Assembly: GCF_030848805.1 (NCBI RefSeq)
Contig: NC_092367.1
Span: 18,161,692-18,225,691, forward strand
Source of the DNA: Temnothorax longispinosus
Taxonomy: Eukaryota; Arthropoda; Insecta; Hymenoptera; Formicidae
DNA: 64,000 nt
Reading direction: 5' to 3'
Shown piece after piece: positions 54,901 to 64,000 of this stretch. Position 1 is the stretch's first letter; every line of letters starts with the position of its first letter. The notes beneath the pieces were generated by a model. It saw nothing but the letters and a program-made list of their open reading frames with translations, made no database searches and had not been told where the DNA came from. The position numbers were made by a program, and so were the translations under genes.

Positions 54901-55988
54901 ATAATGTAAATTAGCTCATTCTTATGTCCGTTAGATTCTTCCGGAAAGCCGAACGGTAAACTAGGCCCGATGGACCCGACGAATCCGGCTCTGTATGACT
55001 TTGTACGAAATTTGTTCTCTGAGATCGTGCAAGTATTCCCGGATCAATATCTCCACCTGGGTGGCGACGAAGTACCCTTCGATTGCTGGGCCAGCAATCT
55101 GAGAATTGTCGACTACATGAAGGCGCGCAATATGTCTAAGAAATTCGAGCTGCTCGAGAACGAATATATAGCCAAGCTACTCACGATCAGCAATTCGCTA
55201 GACGCCAACACTATTGTCTGGCAAGAGGTGATTACTTCATTTTTCTTTTTTTACAATAAGAAGTTCGATTATTGACAAAATTAATAGAGATTTATTACAA
55301 GAGACATTTCATTAAATATAAATTGCATGGCTTAAAGGTTTTCGATAATGGCGTTGTGTTGCCTTCGAGCACCGTAGTGCACGTTTGGAAGTTGCCACAA
55401 TGGCAAAAGGAGCTAGAGAGAGCAACGATGGCAGGACATCCGGTTCTGCTGTCATCCTGCTGGTATCTAGACCACATCGCCAGCGGCGGCGACTGGGAAA
55501 AGTATTACAATTGCGATCCCTTCGATTTTGTCAATGCAGGCAATGCCACGCATCTGATGCTCGGCGGTGAGACTTGCATGTGGGCAGAGTTTGTCGACAA
55601 GTAAGTCTTTTCTTTCTTTGAACTCATATTTGAAAAACTATATACGGATGAGATCCTTTATTTGAAAATAATTTCTGCCGTTTATAATCTTTTTCTTGGC
55701 AAATGTATCAAAGGGCAAAATACTATGTGGACGATATTATTTATTTTTGTCTGTTAAAAAAACGATTACGAAATGTACGCCGAGCATTGAGCCATCATAT
55801 TTATTTTCAGAAATAACGTACATCCGAGGATCTGGCCACGTGCGAGCGCGGCAGCCGAACGTCTGTGGAGCTTCAACAAGCAGGATAACAGTGTCGCCGC
55901 TCGACGCTTGGAAGAGCACGCTTGCCGTATGAACAGACGCGGTATTCCCGCCCAGCCGCCGAATGGATCAGGGTTCTGCGTAACATAG
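51786..55988 (+). CDS. Beta-N-acetylhexosaminidase, GH20, lysosomal HEXA/HEXB type
   Basis: Seven exons (51786-51968, 52542-52767, 53999-54120, 54389-54761, 54935-55227, 55338-55600, 55811-55988) total 1638 nt and give 545 aa, close to the 529-556 aa of mammalian subunits. Residues 1-21 form a signal peptide. A GH20 N-terminal domain spans about 33-175 and the catalytic TIM barrel about 190-510. HLGGDEV holds the catalytic pair Asp346-Glu347, and Arg194 in HRGLLLDTSRHYLP is the usual substrate-binding arginine. NVLHWHIVDDNSFPYQS, RVMPEFDTPGHT, IVWQEVFDNG, GGETCMWAEFVD and PRIWPRASAAAERLWS follow the vertebrate order. The enzyme should remove terminal GlcNAc/GalNAc from glycoconjugates in lysosomes or outside the cell. 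Several N-glycosylation sequons are present (NET twice, NMS, NAT). Position 444-445 reads Asp-His where human beta has Asp-Leu and alpha has Asn-Arg. Confidence 0.95.
52542..52767 (+). CDS. Hexosaminidase exon 2 (residues 62-137)
   Basis: The acceptor is TTCGCAAAG and the exon begins VIGDTCDIVTEAIERY. Two GTAAGT donors lie 13 bases apart. Only the first (GT at 52768) leaves in phase 1 and joins the next exon as NETYKLDIN, so it was chosen. Confidence 0.9.
52768..53998 (+). other. Hexosaminidase intron 2 (1.2 kb)
   Basis: The longest intron of the gene, AT-rich with a GC-richer patch near 53.08-53.17 kb. No coding signal is seen. The intron between exons 1 and 2 (51969-52541, 573 nt) is likewise featureless. 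Confidence 0.8.
53999..54120 (+). CDS. Hexosaminidase exon 3 (residues 137-177)
   Basis: The acceptor is CCTTTTGCAG and the donor CCGAGC|GTAAAT. It encodes YKLDINETSSVAVLWAESVW and then GILRGFETFSQI, the end of the GH20 N-terminal domain. Confidence 0.92.
54389..54761 (+). CDS. Hexosaminidase exon 4 (residues 178-302)
   Basis: The acceptor is GTGTTGCAG and the donor TACG|GTAAAT, phase 1 out. It encodes the first half of the TIM barrel with Arg194, NVLHWHIVDDNSFPYQS and PEFDTPGHTRSWG. Confidence 0.94.
54935..55227 (+). CDS. Hexosaminidase exon 5 with the catalytic Asp-Glu (residues 302-399)
   Basis: The acceptor is TCCGTTAG and the donor CAAGAG|GTGATT. It encodes PDQYLHLGGDEVPFDCW with the catalytic Asp346-Glu347 and ends TIVWQE. 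Confidence 0.94.
55338..55600 (+). CDS. Hexosaminidase exon 6 (residues 400-487)
   Basis: The acceptor is GGCTTAAAG and the donor GACAA|GTAAGT. It encodes VFDNGVVLPSSTVVHVWK, then LLSSCWYLDHIASGGDWEKY and GGETCMWAEFVD. Confidence 0.93.
55811..55988 (+). CDS. Hexosaminidase exon 7 (residues 487-545 and stop)
   Basis: The acceptor is TTATTTTCAG. It encodes NNVHPRIWPRASAAAERLWS and ends GSGFCVT before TAG at 55986-55988. It reads in a frame different from the ORFs that cross the upstream intron. Confidence 0.93.
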
Positions 55989-56125
55989 CCGGTTCCCCGT
56001 CAGTCGACACCAATGCTCCGTTTAATCTAGGCAACGTTTACGCTCGCATAGCGAGCCCACGAGAAATACGAGCCTTCGTTTCGCGCACCCATTCATCGCT
56101 ATTGCATAAGCACGCGTGTATCATC

Positions 56126-56131
56126 AATAAA
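56126..56131 (+). terminator. Poly(A) signal AATAAA, proximal, hexosaminidase
   Basis: AATAAA lies 138 nt after the stop codon, a typical 3' UTR length. Confidence 0.6.
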
Positions 56132-56264
56132 TACAGTTAAAGTAACACGAGAACCTGTATTCTTTTTCACATACATGTCCAATCGTGCAAATCTGTCTCT
56201 AGCAACAATTCCCAACAATTCCCAACACGCGTATTAATTACAATGATCGAAAAAGAATGCTATA

Positions 56265-56270
56265 AATAAA
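56265..56270 (+). terminator. Poly(A) signal AATAAA, distal, hexosaminidase
   Basis: A second AATAAA, 277 nt after the stop, could give a longer 3' UTR. Confidence 0.5.
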
Positions 56271-56279
56271 GTAAACTAG

Positions 56280-57646
56280 ACGTCCTTTTAAAATAACCAG
56301 AAATGACTGTAATTATATGCATATAATAAACTATACGTTTTTGAAACATAGGTCTCCTGCATTATTATTTCGTACATTTCTATGTGTAAAATAAAATTTG
56401 TCTGAATCAATCAATCTTAAGAATAACAGGATGTTGAAATATTTAAACCTCATCTGCTTATATATGTCGCGATTGCGTTATATCTATCATTCTTCCTCCC
56501 TAACAATGTCGAAATCATGATATATTCTTGAATGTAGATGTTGCGACAAAGATACGGCGTTGCTTTTGTTACTAGCTTTTCAGTCGAGCTCGTGAACCAT
56601 TGCTGGAATGCACCGACTGATGTGCATCGGGAGTATTGTCGAATGTGGACATGCGGTGACAGTTGCATTCCCTATAGAGAAGGAATCTCTTTGTCGAAAC
56701 TCAAACAGTTGTAACGAAATTGATTTCCGTTGGCGGTTAAAGTCAATTTAGACCGAATACTTTTTACCAGCGGTATGCAAATTGCAAATGCTGTTCACTG
56801 CTGTTTATCAAATGATTAAACCCAATCCAGTTCCGAACATCGTATTACTACCAGCAGTTGGCAAACTGTATAATGCAATTAAATAATTTATGCAAATTGT
56901 GATAATTTATTTTATACGTCTGTTTATTGTTCATTTATCTTATATCTTAATTTTAATAATAATTTTTTTAACAAATTTTAAATCAACTTTTTTTAGGAAA
57001 GACTACTATACTATTTGTTGCAATTTTCATATTCAATGTCAAATACTTTTTAATAATTAAACCCAATCAAATTAGCATAAAGTGGCATAAATCATAAAAT
57101 TTCGTTATCTCTTATCTCTTTTTTTTTAACTTTTATAAATCTTTTATAAATCTTAACTTTTATAAATCGTTATCAGTTAAACATTTTAGACAAAAATTGT
57201 CTAGATCTCTAGCTGTCAGCACTGTCAGCTATGAGAAATTACTTAATGCTTACGTTTCCTACAAAACAAGCAATTAACGTCAGCCTTGTACATACATACA
57301 TACATCTAGAAACGGAAAAGAGAAACGGGAATCACCGTATTTATGTGATTCCCGCGCGTAATTTATTCTGCGAAAGCCGACAATCGATTTTTTACGGGTC
57401 ACCAAGGTTACCAGTAAATAATCTTTGATTGATCAGTCCACAGACATGAGAGGCTAATTTTAAATTCCAAAGTATTTCTTGTTAGCAACCAAAATTCCAA
57501 GTAACTTTATATAACTTCCACGACGACAGGTATTGTCACTCATTTGATCGGAAAATCAACAACTTAATGTCAATTATTAAATCTCTAAAGAAATACAGAG
57601 TAACGTCATCGACAATTAACGTTGTCTTGAACACATCTTTAACATC
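56280..57646. other. Intergenic region
   Basis: AT-rich DNA between the hexosaminidase and the Cys/Pro-rich gene. Small ORFs (under 75 codons) lack domains. Short A/T-rich repeats of the AACTTTTATAAATC type occur at about 57.12-57.17 kb. Confidence 0.7.
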
Positions 57647-58860
57647 ATGTCGAGGTAAATTTTACTGGGAATTCATTATACTAATAAAATTTGTTTTAGT
57701 CCGATTATATTGTATTAACACAATTTCATCTACGTAATCATTTTCGACATCATATATTGCGTTAAATTTTCAATTTTATAAAAATAATCCTATATGTAAT
57801 AAAATAACAAAAAATAATAATGAACGAACGTCATAGAATTATTTAATTGGAAAGTTTACTTTAAAAAAACATTTCATAAAAAATAAAAGACTATATTAAA
57901 TTAATTTTCTAAACTATATTAAATATGTGGTATATTGCAATTAGATTAAAGTATGCGCAGAGAGAATAATTGAATATTTTTTTCTTAATTTCCATATTAA
58001 TGCGTAATATTTTTAGTCATTTAATAATTTATATGGTATATTAAGTTCCAGGAGTTGCCAGAATTTACGTCTTCTTCCCCCTTCCTGTCGTCTACTAACA
58101 AAATGTTCAGTTCCATGCTCTGTAATTTGTTGTACTCCACCTGTGAGCTATCCTTACGTGCCTCGTGTATCCCGTGTTCAATATAAAACAACTTGCTCAC
58201 CCCAATCTGTGCCAAAACCTATTAAGACAGTGGTATGTTTGTCACGCGGAATATCAACTTTCGTTCTTTAAGAATTTTCTCTGATAAGTATGTCATATGA
58301 CATAAAAAGGTCTTTTAAAATATGGTTTACTGTGTTACGTTTAGTATAATACGCACATATTGTAAAGTTAAAGTCTATTCTTAAAAGACGTCATGGTTGA
58401 TTATTATTATTATACATCATACTGAATCAATTTTTATCATTTCAAACTGTTATTTTAATTTTAAATAATTAATTTCTATTGTTGTCTTGTGCGTTGATGT
58501 ATAATATTATATACACACATACATAATATTTTATGCTTCTTTGATAATAAAAAAAACTAAAAAAAAAATTTTGTAAAAGATATATCTACCACCTTGTCCA
58601 ACCTGCTCTACTTCTCCACCGAAAATGGAAATGACGTATCTGCCACCCGCACCCACATCACCCTCTTCGCCACCCTGCTTTTACGTTTGCAGCACGAATT
58701 GCGTTCCTTGCACACCTTGCCCATTACCAATCTCGTGTAATTCGCCCCGTAGGCCCCCGCTATGTCGTCAGTTTGTTACCATACTTTCATTTATTAAAAT
58801 TAATTGCTGAGGTTAATATGAGTTTCTTGTTTCACAGTACCTTGTCCCTCCGTTAAGTGA
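57647..58860 (+). CDS. Reconstructed small Cys/Pro-rich protein, 126 aa, unrecognised
   Basis: Four putative exons (57647-57654, 58052-58232, 58580-58748, 58838-58860) total 381 nt with a consistent frame. The 8-nt first exon is ATGTCGAG before GTAAAT. Exon 2 encodes SCQNLRLLPPSCRLL, CSVPCSVICCTPPVSYPYVP and ends IKTV at GTATGT. Exon 3 encodes IYLPPCPTCSTSPPKMEMTY, CFYVCSTNC and VPCTPCPLP. Exon 4 encodes PCPSVK and a stop after a strong TTTCTTGTTTCACAG acceptor. The protein has 16 Cys (13%) and many Pro, with a recurring Pro-Cys motif. No signal peptide is apparent. The weak points are the CCCC|GTAGGC donor of exon 3 and the AAAAG acceptor before it. Without the last splice the frame would end at 58809. 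Cys/Pro-rich small proteins include insect sperm-tail and cuticle-associated proteins, but no function is claimed. Confidence 0.5.
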
Positions 58861-59978
58861 CGGCGCGCTAATTGGCGACTAACTGAACAGTAATTACACA
58901 AATGCAAGCAAAGTAAGCGTCACAAAAAAAAGTATATAAGAGATAAAAAATACGAGCTTGCTAAACGACACGCTTAAGCTAGATTATAAATTATGAAATT
59001 TTTTTATAACATATTTATAAAAATAAAAATTAAATTAAAACTTTATAAAGTATGTGCTTTTTATAGAAATTTTAAACAAGAATTTATATGATTTTAGTAA
59101 TTATTCTAATATATTGCTTATTCATTTCCTATGCAATTATAACATTTTGATAATCTTTTTTCTTAGATAAAGACTTATTTTTCTCTATTGATTTTTTTCT
59201 ATTTGCAGAGAAAGAAGAATGTGAAGAATAATTAAGATAAAATCGATTCGACATTAGTTTGAAATCGAAAAGAATTTTATCACGCAAAAAAGGCGAAGAA
59301 AATTAAATCTACTAAATAAATAAATAATATAAATCTAAATGTACTTTCGAAACAATGAGCGATGTGACTGAAGAAACGCGATTTTAATTGAACTGAATCC
59401 TTTTGAGATCTCAATATTGTGGTTCTTTGTCTTTTGTTTTATGCTGATAAATTCAAATTAATTGTGTGTATTATATTCTTCTAGTATATTATAAAATACT
59501 ATATAGTTTATGTCCTGCATGCGTACAAATTGTAAAAAATAAAAGAATTTATATATTTGTTACTGAAATATAAAATCGCAATACCATGTTGTATTTTATA
59601 TCTATTTTTGTCAAAATTTTTACAGAATAAAGATTTATCCTGTTTTACAAATTTGTAACGTTTCTAAAAACGCTTCTTATTTTTAATTATAAACAAATAG
59701 AATCTATTAATATATTAATATTTATTTTTTATGACTATTAAGCTATTAAATAACACACATTTGTAAAAAATTATAATTTATAAAAAAAACAATACATATG
59801 TATCCATGGTAACTAGTCACGCACTTGTCCCTCTTTCTTCAACACGTCAAAACTCGCGATATCCTTTCGGCGGTAACACAAAAATCCGATTTAAGAAATC
59901 TCTTATTAAGTTTATAAACGATGACTTTTTAAAAACAAATGTCGCATTATCTAAATTAGCGCCTAAGCAAAATTAACG
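58861..59978. other. Intergenic region between the two tandem plus-strand genes
   Basis: AT-rich DNA with several AATAAA hexamers. It should contain the 3' end of the Cys/Pro-rich gene and the promoter of the Gln/Asn-rich gene. No clear TATA box or coding signal was identified. Confidence 0.65.
59022..59027 (+). terminator. Candidate poly(A) signal for the Cys/Pro-rich gene
   Basis: AATAAA lies 162 nt after the proposed stop, in AT-rich DNA where such hexamers are common, so support is modest. Confidence 0.35.
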
Positions 59979-59989
59979 ATGAAAAAGAG
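59979..59989 (+). CDS. Gln/Asn-rich gene, micro-exon 1 (residues 1-4)
   Basis: ATG AAA AAG AG is followed by a near-consensus GTAAGC donor. It completes an Arg codon with the first base of exon 2. Confidence 0.6.
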
Positions 59990-62900
59990 GTAAGCGTCTC
60001 GAGAAACATATGTGTCAGATCCATAAATATAAAAGTCTCCCATTTCGGAAATTTCCCTTTAGGAAAGTTTTAATCGAGAAGAATTCTGGACATAAAGAAT
60101 CGTCTGCACGTCCGAGCGCGGCAAGTTTGCAATCTACCACCACGAGTCATCATCATCAGAGACGCTCGCGATCTGTAAAATTGCCATCCGTACAGAATTT
60201 GCATAATTCAAATTCGTCGGATAAGGTCGCGAGATTTAAGGACGAACGAATGGTATTACCAGACGAAATGCAGCCTCCGAAAACCAGATTTATTTCTCAA
60301 AGCAAATCAAAAGAAGCACACTCGACTTCGTCGCCACGACTCAAGAGTTTCCCTGCCGAGGAGATTAAGAAACTGGACAATCCACCAATGTTCTCGCCTG
60401 AGCCAATCGCTGCTTTAATTGTGCAGCAAGATCCTCGAGAAACCGGGACTTTTTACACAAATTCTTCTGCTAGAAATAATAACGGGCATGGTGACGCAAT
60501 TTCTGTTCAATTATCGCATCAACAATCAAAAGTAAATTTTTAAAAGATTTTTTAAACTTTTATATTACTATACATTAACGCTATGTCATATAAAATTAAT
60601 TTACAAAATAATAAAATCTCGTAAAAAAGAGAGATTATCAGTGCAATCTACATTTTGATTAATTTTATATATTTACATTGATCTTTTACCAATAAACTAT
60701 AAGTTACATTATTAAAATTTTTACTATTTGACTTTTATATAGTACAGAGATACGCTAAAATAATATTATCAAAAAATTTTTATTAATGCATAAATGAATA
60801 AAATTAAATAATTTTTATTAATAGAGTTTATATTTTGTTAGCCACAAACTACATGTAGCACGAGTCAGCAACAGGTTGTCGCTAACCATCAGGAGATTTG
60901 TCAAACGAATCCGCATTCTGAAAGCTTACTGACTCAACGAATCGCGTCTCCCGAAAAACAGGCGCACCGTCCTTTCGTACCAAATATCCTCCAAGAAGCA
61001 GTCATCTACGATCGATCACATCGAATCCCATCCGCGATAATTAATCAGCCGGTAATTACACAAACCCCTTCGACACGAGTCGCTATGCCGCAAGCACAAG
61101 AATCTTCGAGCGATTCGCGCGCGGTTGTCGACCAAAATCGCAATGAATCTTCCATGCTTGAGAACCAGTATCAGAAGCAACCGATCAGTGACCGAAATGC
61201 AGCCAATTACAGACAAATGTACATGCAAATGCAGCAACAGAAACAAGCAACAATCGTACAAAATGCTAATGTATCACCAAATGATCAGACTGCGAATAAT
61301 TGTCAAAATATTTATCATGCTCAGTTTCGTGCTCCATTCCAACAGAATCTACATCAGATCAATCAGCAGACACAACACAGCGCGTATAATCAACAAATGT
61401 TGCCGCGAGCGTTCAATCAAATGCAGCCAATATCCAACCAGCAACAACATATACCCAACAATTCAGGAATACATTGCAGTCATTACAATCAACAATTGCC
61501 TATCACGCAAAGCTCTGGACAAGGAATGACTTCTCCGCAAGACATGACGGTGAATCAGATGAGATTAATGCGGCATAATTTACCTGTCCATCAACAGAAT
61601 CGCGGATACCCTGTTAGCTTTCAACCCGCGTGGCCACAAAACGATAGATGGATGCAAGTAACAAATCAAAATCAGCAACATTTGCATCAGCAGTTACCGT
61701 GGCAGTATTATTATCAAGCGCACGATGCCAATTTCAATCAGCAAAATTCTGGTAGCCAAAATCAATCTAATCCATCACAGAATCAGGCAAATCATAAACT
61801 TATTGATCAGTCAATTGCGGAAGCTCATGGTCAACAAAAAGAAAATAAAACATTGCACTTTACGTCTGACATGATTCGCGATCAGGAACTGCTGGTTTCC
61901 ACCATGAGGCAGCAAGGTGTACCTGAGGAGGTGATGCGTCGTCAATTTGACGCGTTACTGAATGAGCAAAAAAGACATCTAGCTTACATTGCGCAGTTTC
62001 AACAACAAAAATTAAATATTCCGGAGGAGATAAAGAGGAACCGACTCGCTCGAAGAAGAACAGAGAAAGACGAAAAACCGGAATGGATGATACATATCAC
62101 GCCACCGCGAATATCGTACAGCGATATTGAAAGAATGAATGCACAGCAAAGAGCTTTGAACGAGCAATATCTGATGGACGATAAATCAGGTAAAATAATA
62201 GCTGATCAACAAAGAAATTATCATCAACTAAAAAAGGAGAAAATATGCAATCAAGTTTCGCCTCAGCAAACGTATGTTCAGATGAATCCTTATCAAGTAT
62301 GGCAAGCGGCCAATTGGCCATATAGAGGTGATCATCAAACATGCGGTCATACCGCCTGTTACCCGTACAATCATCAGCAAAGTGCATCGAACAATGTATG
62401 TCAACCAACTTTTAAGTATGCGCAATATCCAAACATGCGTTATAATCCGTATTTTCCGCATTCTGAGTCACAATATAATCCAAGTTCATTGAATCCGCTT
62501 GACAATCAAAGAACATCAATGGATCCCACATACTTTTACCAGCAAAATAGAAAGCCTACCGAAACTTCTAGTTTACTGAAGATGCGAGTATACAAGGAAA
62601 TAATCTGTCCTCAAAAGCGCAATAACGGTCTACAAGATCCAGATAACATTCAGAAGATGCTGGAGGCATTGAAGGATCCGACAAGTAGGAAGGGTCTCGA
62701 GTACCTTGCCAATTTGGCCAAGAGGAAACCTATCGTTAGATTGAACGGTATTCAGAATTCCAACGAGATTCCGGAAGACATGCAACCGCGACCATCCACA
62801 GAAACCCCCTCGCAGTCTCAGAAAAGAATCCCGGCAAACGGTTTGGAGAACAGCAGAAATCCGAACAATCCGCCTTCGCGTGTCCTGCGACCTAAAAAAG

Positions 62901-63484
62901 CCGACGAGCCTCTAATGGCGGAGTACCCGCGACAAAGGCAGAACGCGAGAAATTGTTACAGCATGCAGGCTGAAAAGGAGAACGGTACGATGGCGACTTT
63001 GCAAAACCAAGGTGCATTTTCCTATGCGCACGGATCAATCCCTTACAATCGGCAGAACATACCTATCGCGCAAGGATGCCACGGCAACAACAACATGATC
63101 CTCCAATACGGAGAAGGTGCTCCACCTCGGCATTGTCATCAGATGCAGCAATACTATCTCAATGGGCAGAACCTGCCGGGTCACAATGGCGGACAGGGCG
63201 ACGTCGCGTGTATACAACAGCCGGATGCACCAGGCGCGACGAGGATCGATCGCGCCGGCGGTGATACCGGCGAGAAATCGAGCGCCGAAGAGGCAATGAA
63301 ACGTATAGGTGTGCAAACGATGCAGGCAACGAATGCTTACGGCCAACCGGAAATCCGCGAGACAAGGACCATCGGAGGTATTACGTATCTCGCCAGGAAA
63401 CCCGAGTGTACCCTCAACAATCTCGTCGTTTCGCCAGACAGATTAATCGCGAGCGAACACATGCAAACCCCGAGAATATTTTAG
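59979..63484 (+). CDS. Gln/Asn-rich protein, 1040 aa, unrecognised
   Basis: Three exons (59979-59989, 60063-60531, 60842-63484) total 3123 nt. The first is an 11-nt micro-exon, ATGAAAAAGAG before GTAAGC, joined across a 73-nt intron with acceptor TTTCCCTTTAG to give MKKRKVLIEKNSGHKES. The second join is CAATCAAAA|GTAAAT to TTTTGTTAG, in phase 0. Residues 1-240 are Ser/Lys-rich. Residues 250-490 are strongly Gln/Asn/Met-rich and prion-like. A charged helical stretch at about 499-565 includes SDMIRDQELLVSTMRQQGVP and is followed by KPEWMIHITPPRISYSDIER. A further block near 740-800 has KMRVYKEIICPQKR and LEALKDPTSRKGLEYLANLA. The C-terminus has GGITYLARKPECTLNNLVV. The ordered blocks within low complexity suggest a conserved protein, but I do not recognise the family. 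An alternative start inside the first intron (60010) would need no splice and is less likely. Confidence 0.75.
60063..60531 (+). CDS. Gln/Asn-rich gene, exon 2 (residues 4-160)
   Basis: It starts after a pyrimidine-rich TTTCCCTTTAG acceptor and ends AAA|GTAAAT in phase 0. It encodes a Ser/His/Lys-rich, probably disordered segment. Confidence 0.75.
60842..63484 (+). CDS. Gln/Asn-rich gene, exon 3 (residues 161-1040 and stop)
   Basis: An open frame of 880 codons after acceptor ATTTTGTTAG, far longer than chance in this base composition. The first 81 codons precede the first internal ATG (61085) and continue the frame of exon 2. Confidence 0.92.
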   Translation, partial: PQTTCSTSQQQVVANHQEICQTNPHSESLLTQRIASPEKQAHRPFVPNILQEAVIYDRSHRIPSAIINQPVITQTPSTRVAMPQAQESSSDSRAVVDQNRNESSMLENQYQKQPISDRNAANYRQMYMQMQQQKQATIVQNANVSPNDQTANNCQNIYHAQFRAPFQQNLHQINQQTQHSAYNQQMLPRAFNQMQPISNQQQHIPNNSGIHCSHYNQQLPITQSSGQGMTSPQDMTVNQMRLMRHNLPVHQQNRGYPVSFQPAWPQNDRWMQVTNQNQQHLHQQLPWQYYYQAHDANFNQQNSGSQNQSNPSQNQANHKLIDQSIAEAHGQQKENKTLHFTSDMIRDQELLVSTMRQQGVPEEVMRRQFDALLNEQKRHLAYIAQFQQQKLNIPEEIKRNRLARRRTEKDEKPEWMIHITPPRISYSDIERMNAQQRALNEQYLMDDKSGKIIADQQRNYHQLKKEKICNQVSPQQTYVQMNPYQVWQAANWPYRGDHQTCGHTACYPYNHQQSASNNVCQPTFKYAQYPNMRYNPYFPHSESQYNPSSLNPLDNQRTSMDPTYFYQQNRKPTETSSLLKMRVYKEIICPQKRNNGLQDPDNIQKMLEALKDPTSRKGLEYLANLAKRKPIVRLNGIQNSNEIPEDMQPRPSTETPSQSQKRIPANGLENSRNPNNPPSRVLRPKKADEPLMAEYPRQRQNARNCYSMQAEKENGTMATLQNQGAFSYAHGSIPYNRQNIPIAQGCHGNNNMILQYGEGAPPRHCHQMQQYYLNGQNLPGHNGGQGDVACIQQPDAPGATRIDRAGGDTGEKSSAEEAMKRIGVQTMQATNAYGQPEIRETRTIGGITYLARKPECTLNNLVVSPDRLIASEHMQTPRIF

Positions 63485-64000
63485 CGAATATTTCGATTCT
63501 CATCTTACAATTAAGCTCATTTTCCACGATTAAGTTTAATCTCCAATTTCTTGTGTTAGAAGTTTATAAGGTAAATATGTGTCTCTCCTTGTTGAACAAA
63601 ATGTATGTGCGTGTGATAGTATTCTTTAAAATTAATCATTTTATATTTATATTTATATTTTATATAACAGGGAGTGCATTATTTTTTACATTACAATTCA
63701 ATATCTATAGTTATAAATTAAACTAAATTAAATAATAGACTGCAAAATCACTCGATAAAATCTAACATGAAAGTTAAATACATAGTTCCATAATCAATTT
63801 GATCTTATCTTTATGTTTAAATCGTTTAAAAAAACAATGTGTGAATATGTCAAATTCATATTGTACAATGAAAGGAAAATGTAATATTTTTTTACGTCAA
63901 CGTATAAACATGTTGTAACTTCGAAGTTTTATTTTTCTATTTTATTTATACTATGTATTTTTTATCTGAATTTTATTTTTTTATATTGCGTTGCGTATAT
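63485..64000. other. 3' flank of the Gln/Asn-rich gene to the window end
   Basis: AT-rich DNA with no further coding signal. No canonical AATAAA was seen after the stop, so the poly(A) site may use a variant hexamer or lie beyond the window. Confidence 0.55.

Noticed and set aside
57231..57428. Plus-strand ORF of 65 codons ahead of the Cys/Pro-rich gene
   Set aside because: No Cys/Pro composition, no donor in a phase that would join the later exons, and no recognisable motif.
58021..58215. Minus-strand ORF of 64 codons
   Set aside because: It is the antisense of the Cys/Pro-rich exon 2, which has phase-matched splice sites on the plus strand.

Overview
The window looks like nuclear DNA of an insect, most likely a hymenopteran and plausibly an ant. 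It has AT-rich introns and intergenic DNA broken by CpG-rich patches, GT-AG introns, AATAAA poly(A) signals, and close matches to an insect Bruchpilot/ELKS protein and a HEXA/HEXB-type hexosaminidase. The species call is inference; the protein families were recognised by reading.

About 1-48,100 (minus strand) is dominated by one very large gene, the 5' part of bruchpilot (brp; ELKS/CAST family), the active-zone scaffold of presynaptic terminals. Five coding exons can be placed (45425-44631, 26481-26332, 23019-22923, 21370-21315, 10960-10067). They join in frame into 664 residues, and the gene then continues off the left edge. The rest of this part is intron: one of 18 kb, one of 10 kb, and one of more than 10 kb that is open at the left edge. 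A CpG-rich, CT/GA-rich zone at 45.4-48.1 kb is the probable 5' UTR and promoter.

About 48.1-51.8 kb is AT-rich intergenic DNA. At 51,786-55,988 (plus strand) lies a complete seven-exon GH20 beta-N-acetylhexosaminidase of the lysosomal HEXA/HEXB type (545 aa, signal peptide, catalytic Asp346-Glu347), followed by poly(A) signals.

About 57.6-63.5 kb (plus strand) holds two tandem genes I do not recognise. Each appears to start with a micro-exon (8 and 11 coding bases) that ends in phase 2 at an AG|GT donor. The first is a reconstructed four-exon gene for a 126-aa Cys/Pro-rich protein (57,647-58,860), too fragmented to show as one ORF. The second is a three-exon gene for a 1,040-aa Gln/Asn-rich protein (59,979-63,484).

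Other notable items are a perfect 25-bp inverted repeat with a 7-nt loop inside a brp intron (22,323-22,379), a large in-phase brp exon that restores a vertebrate ELKS-like segment, a possible alternative brp coding exon near 16.1 kb, and long CT/GA microsatellites. I saw no rRNA, tRNA, CRISPR array, intact transposon or viral gene.
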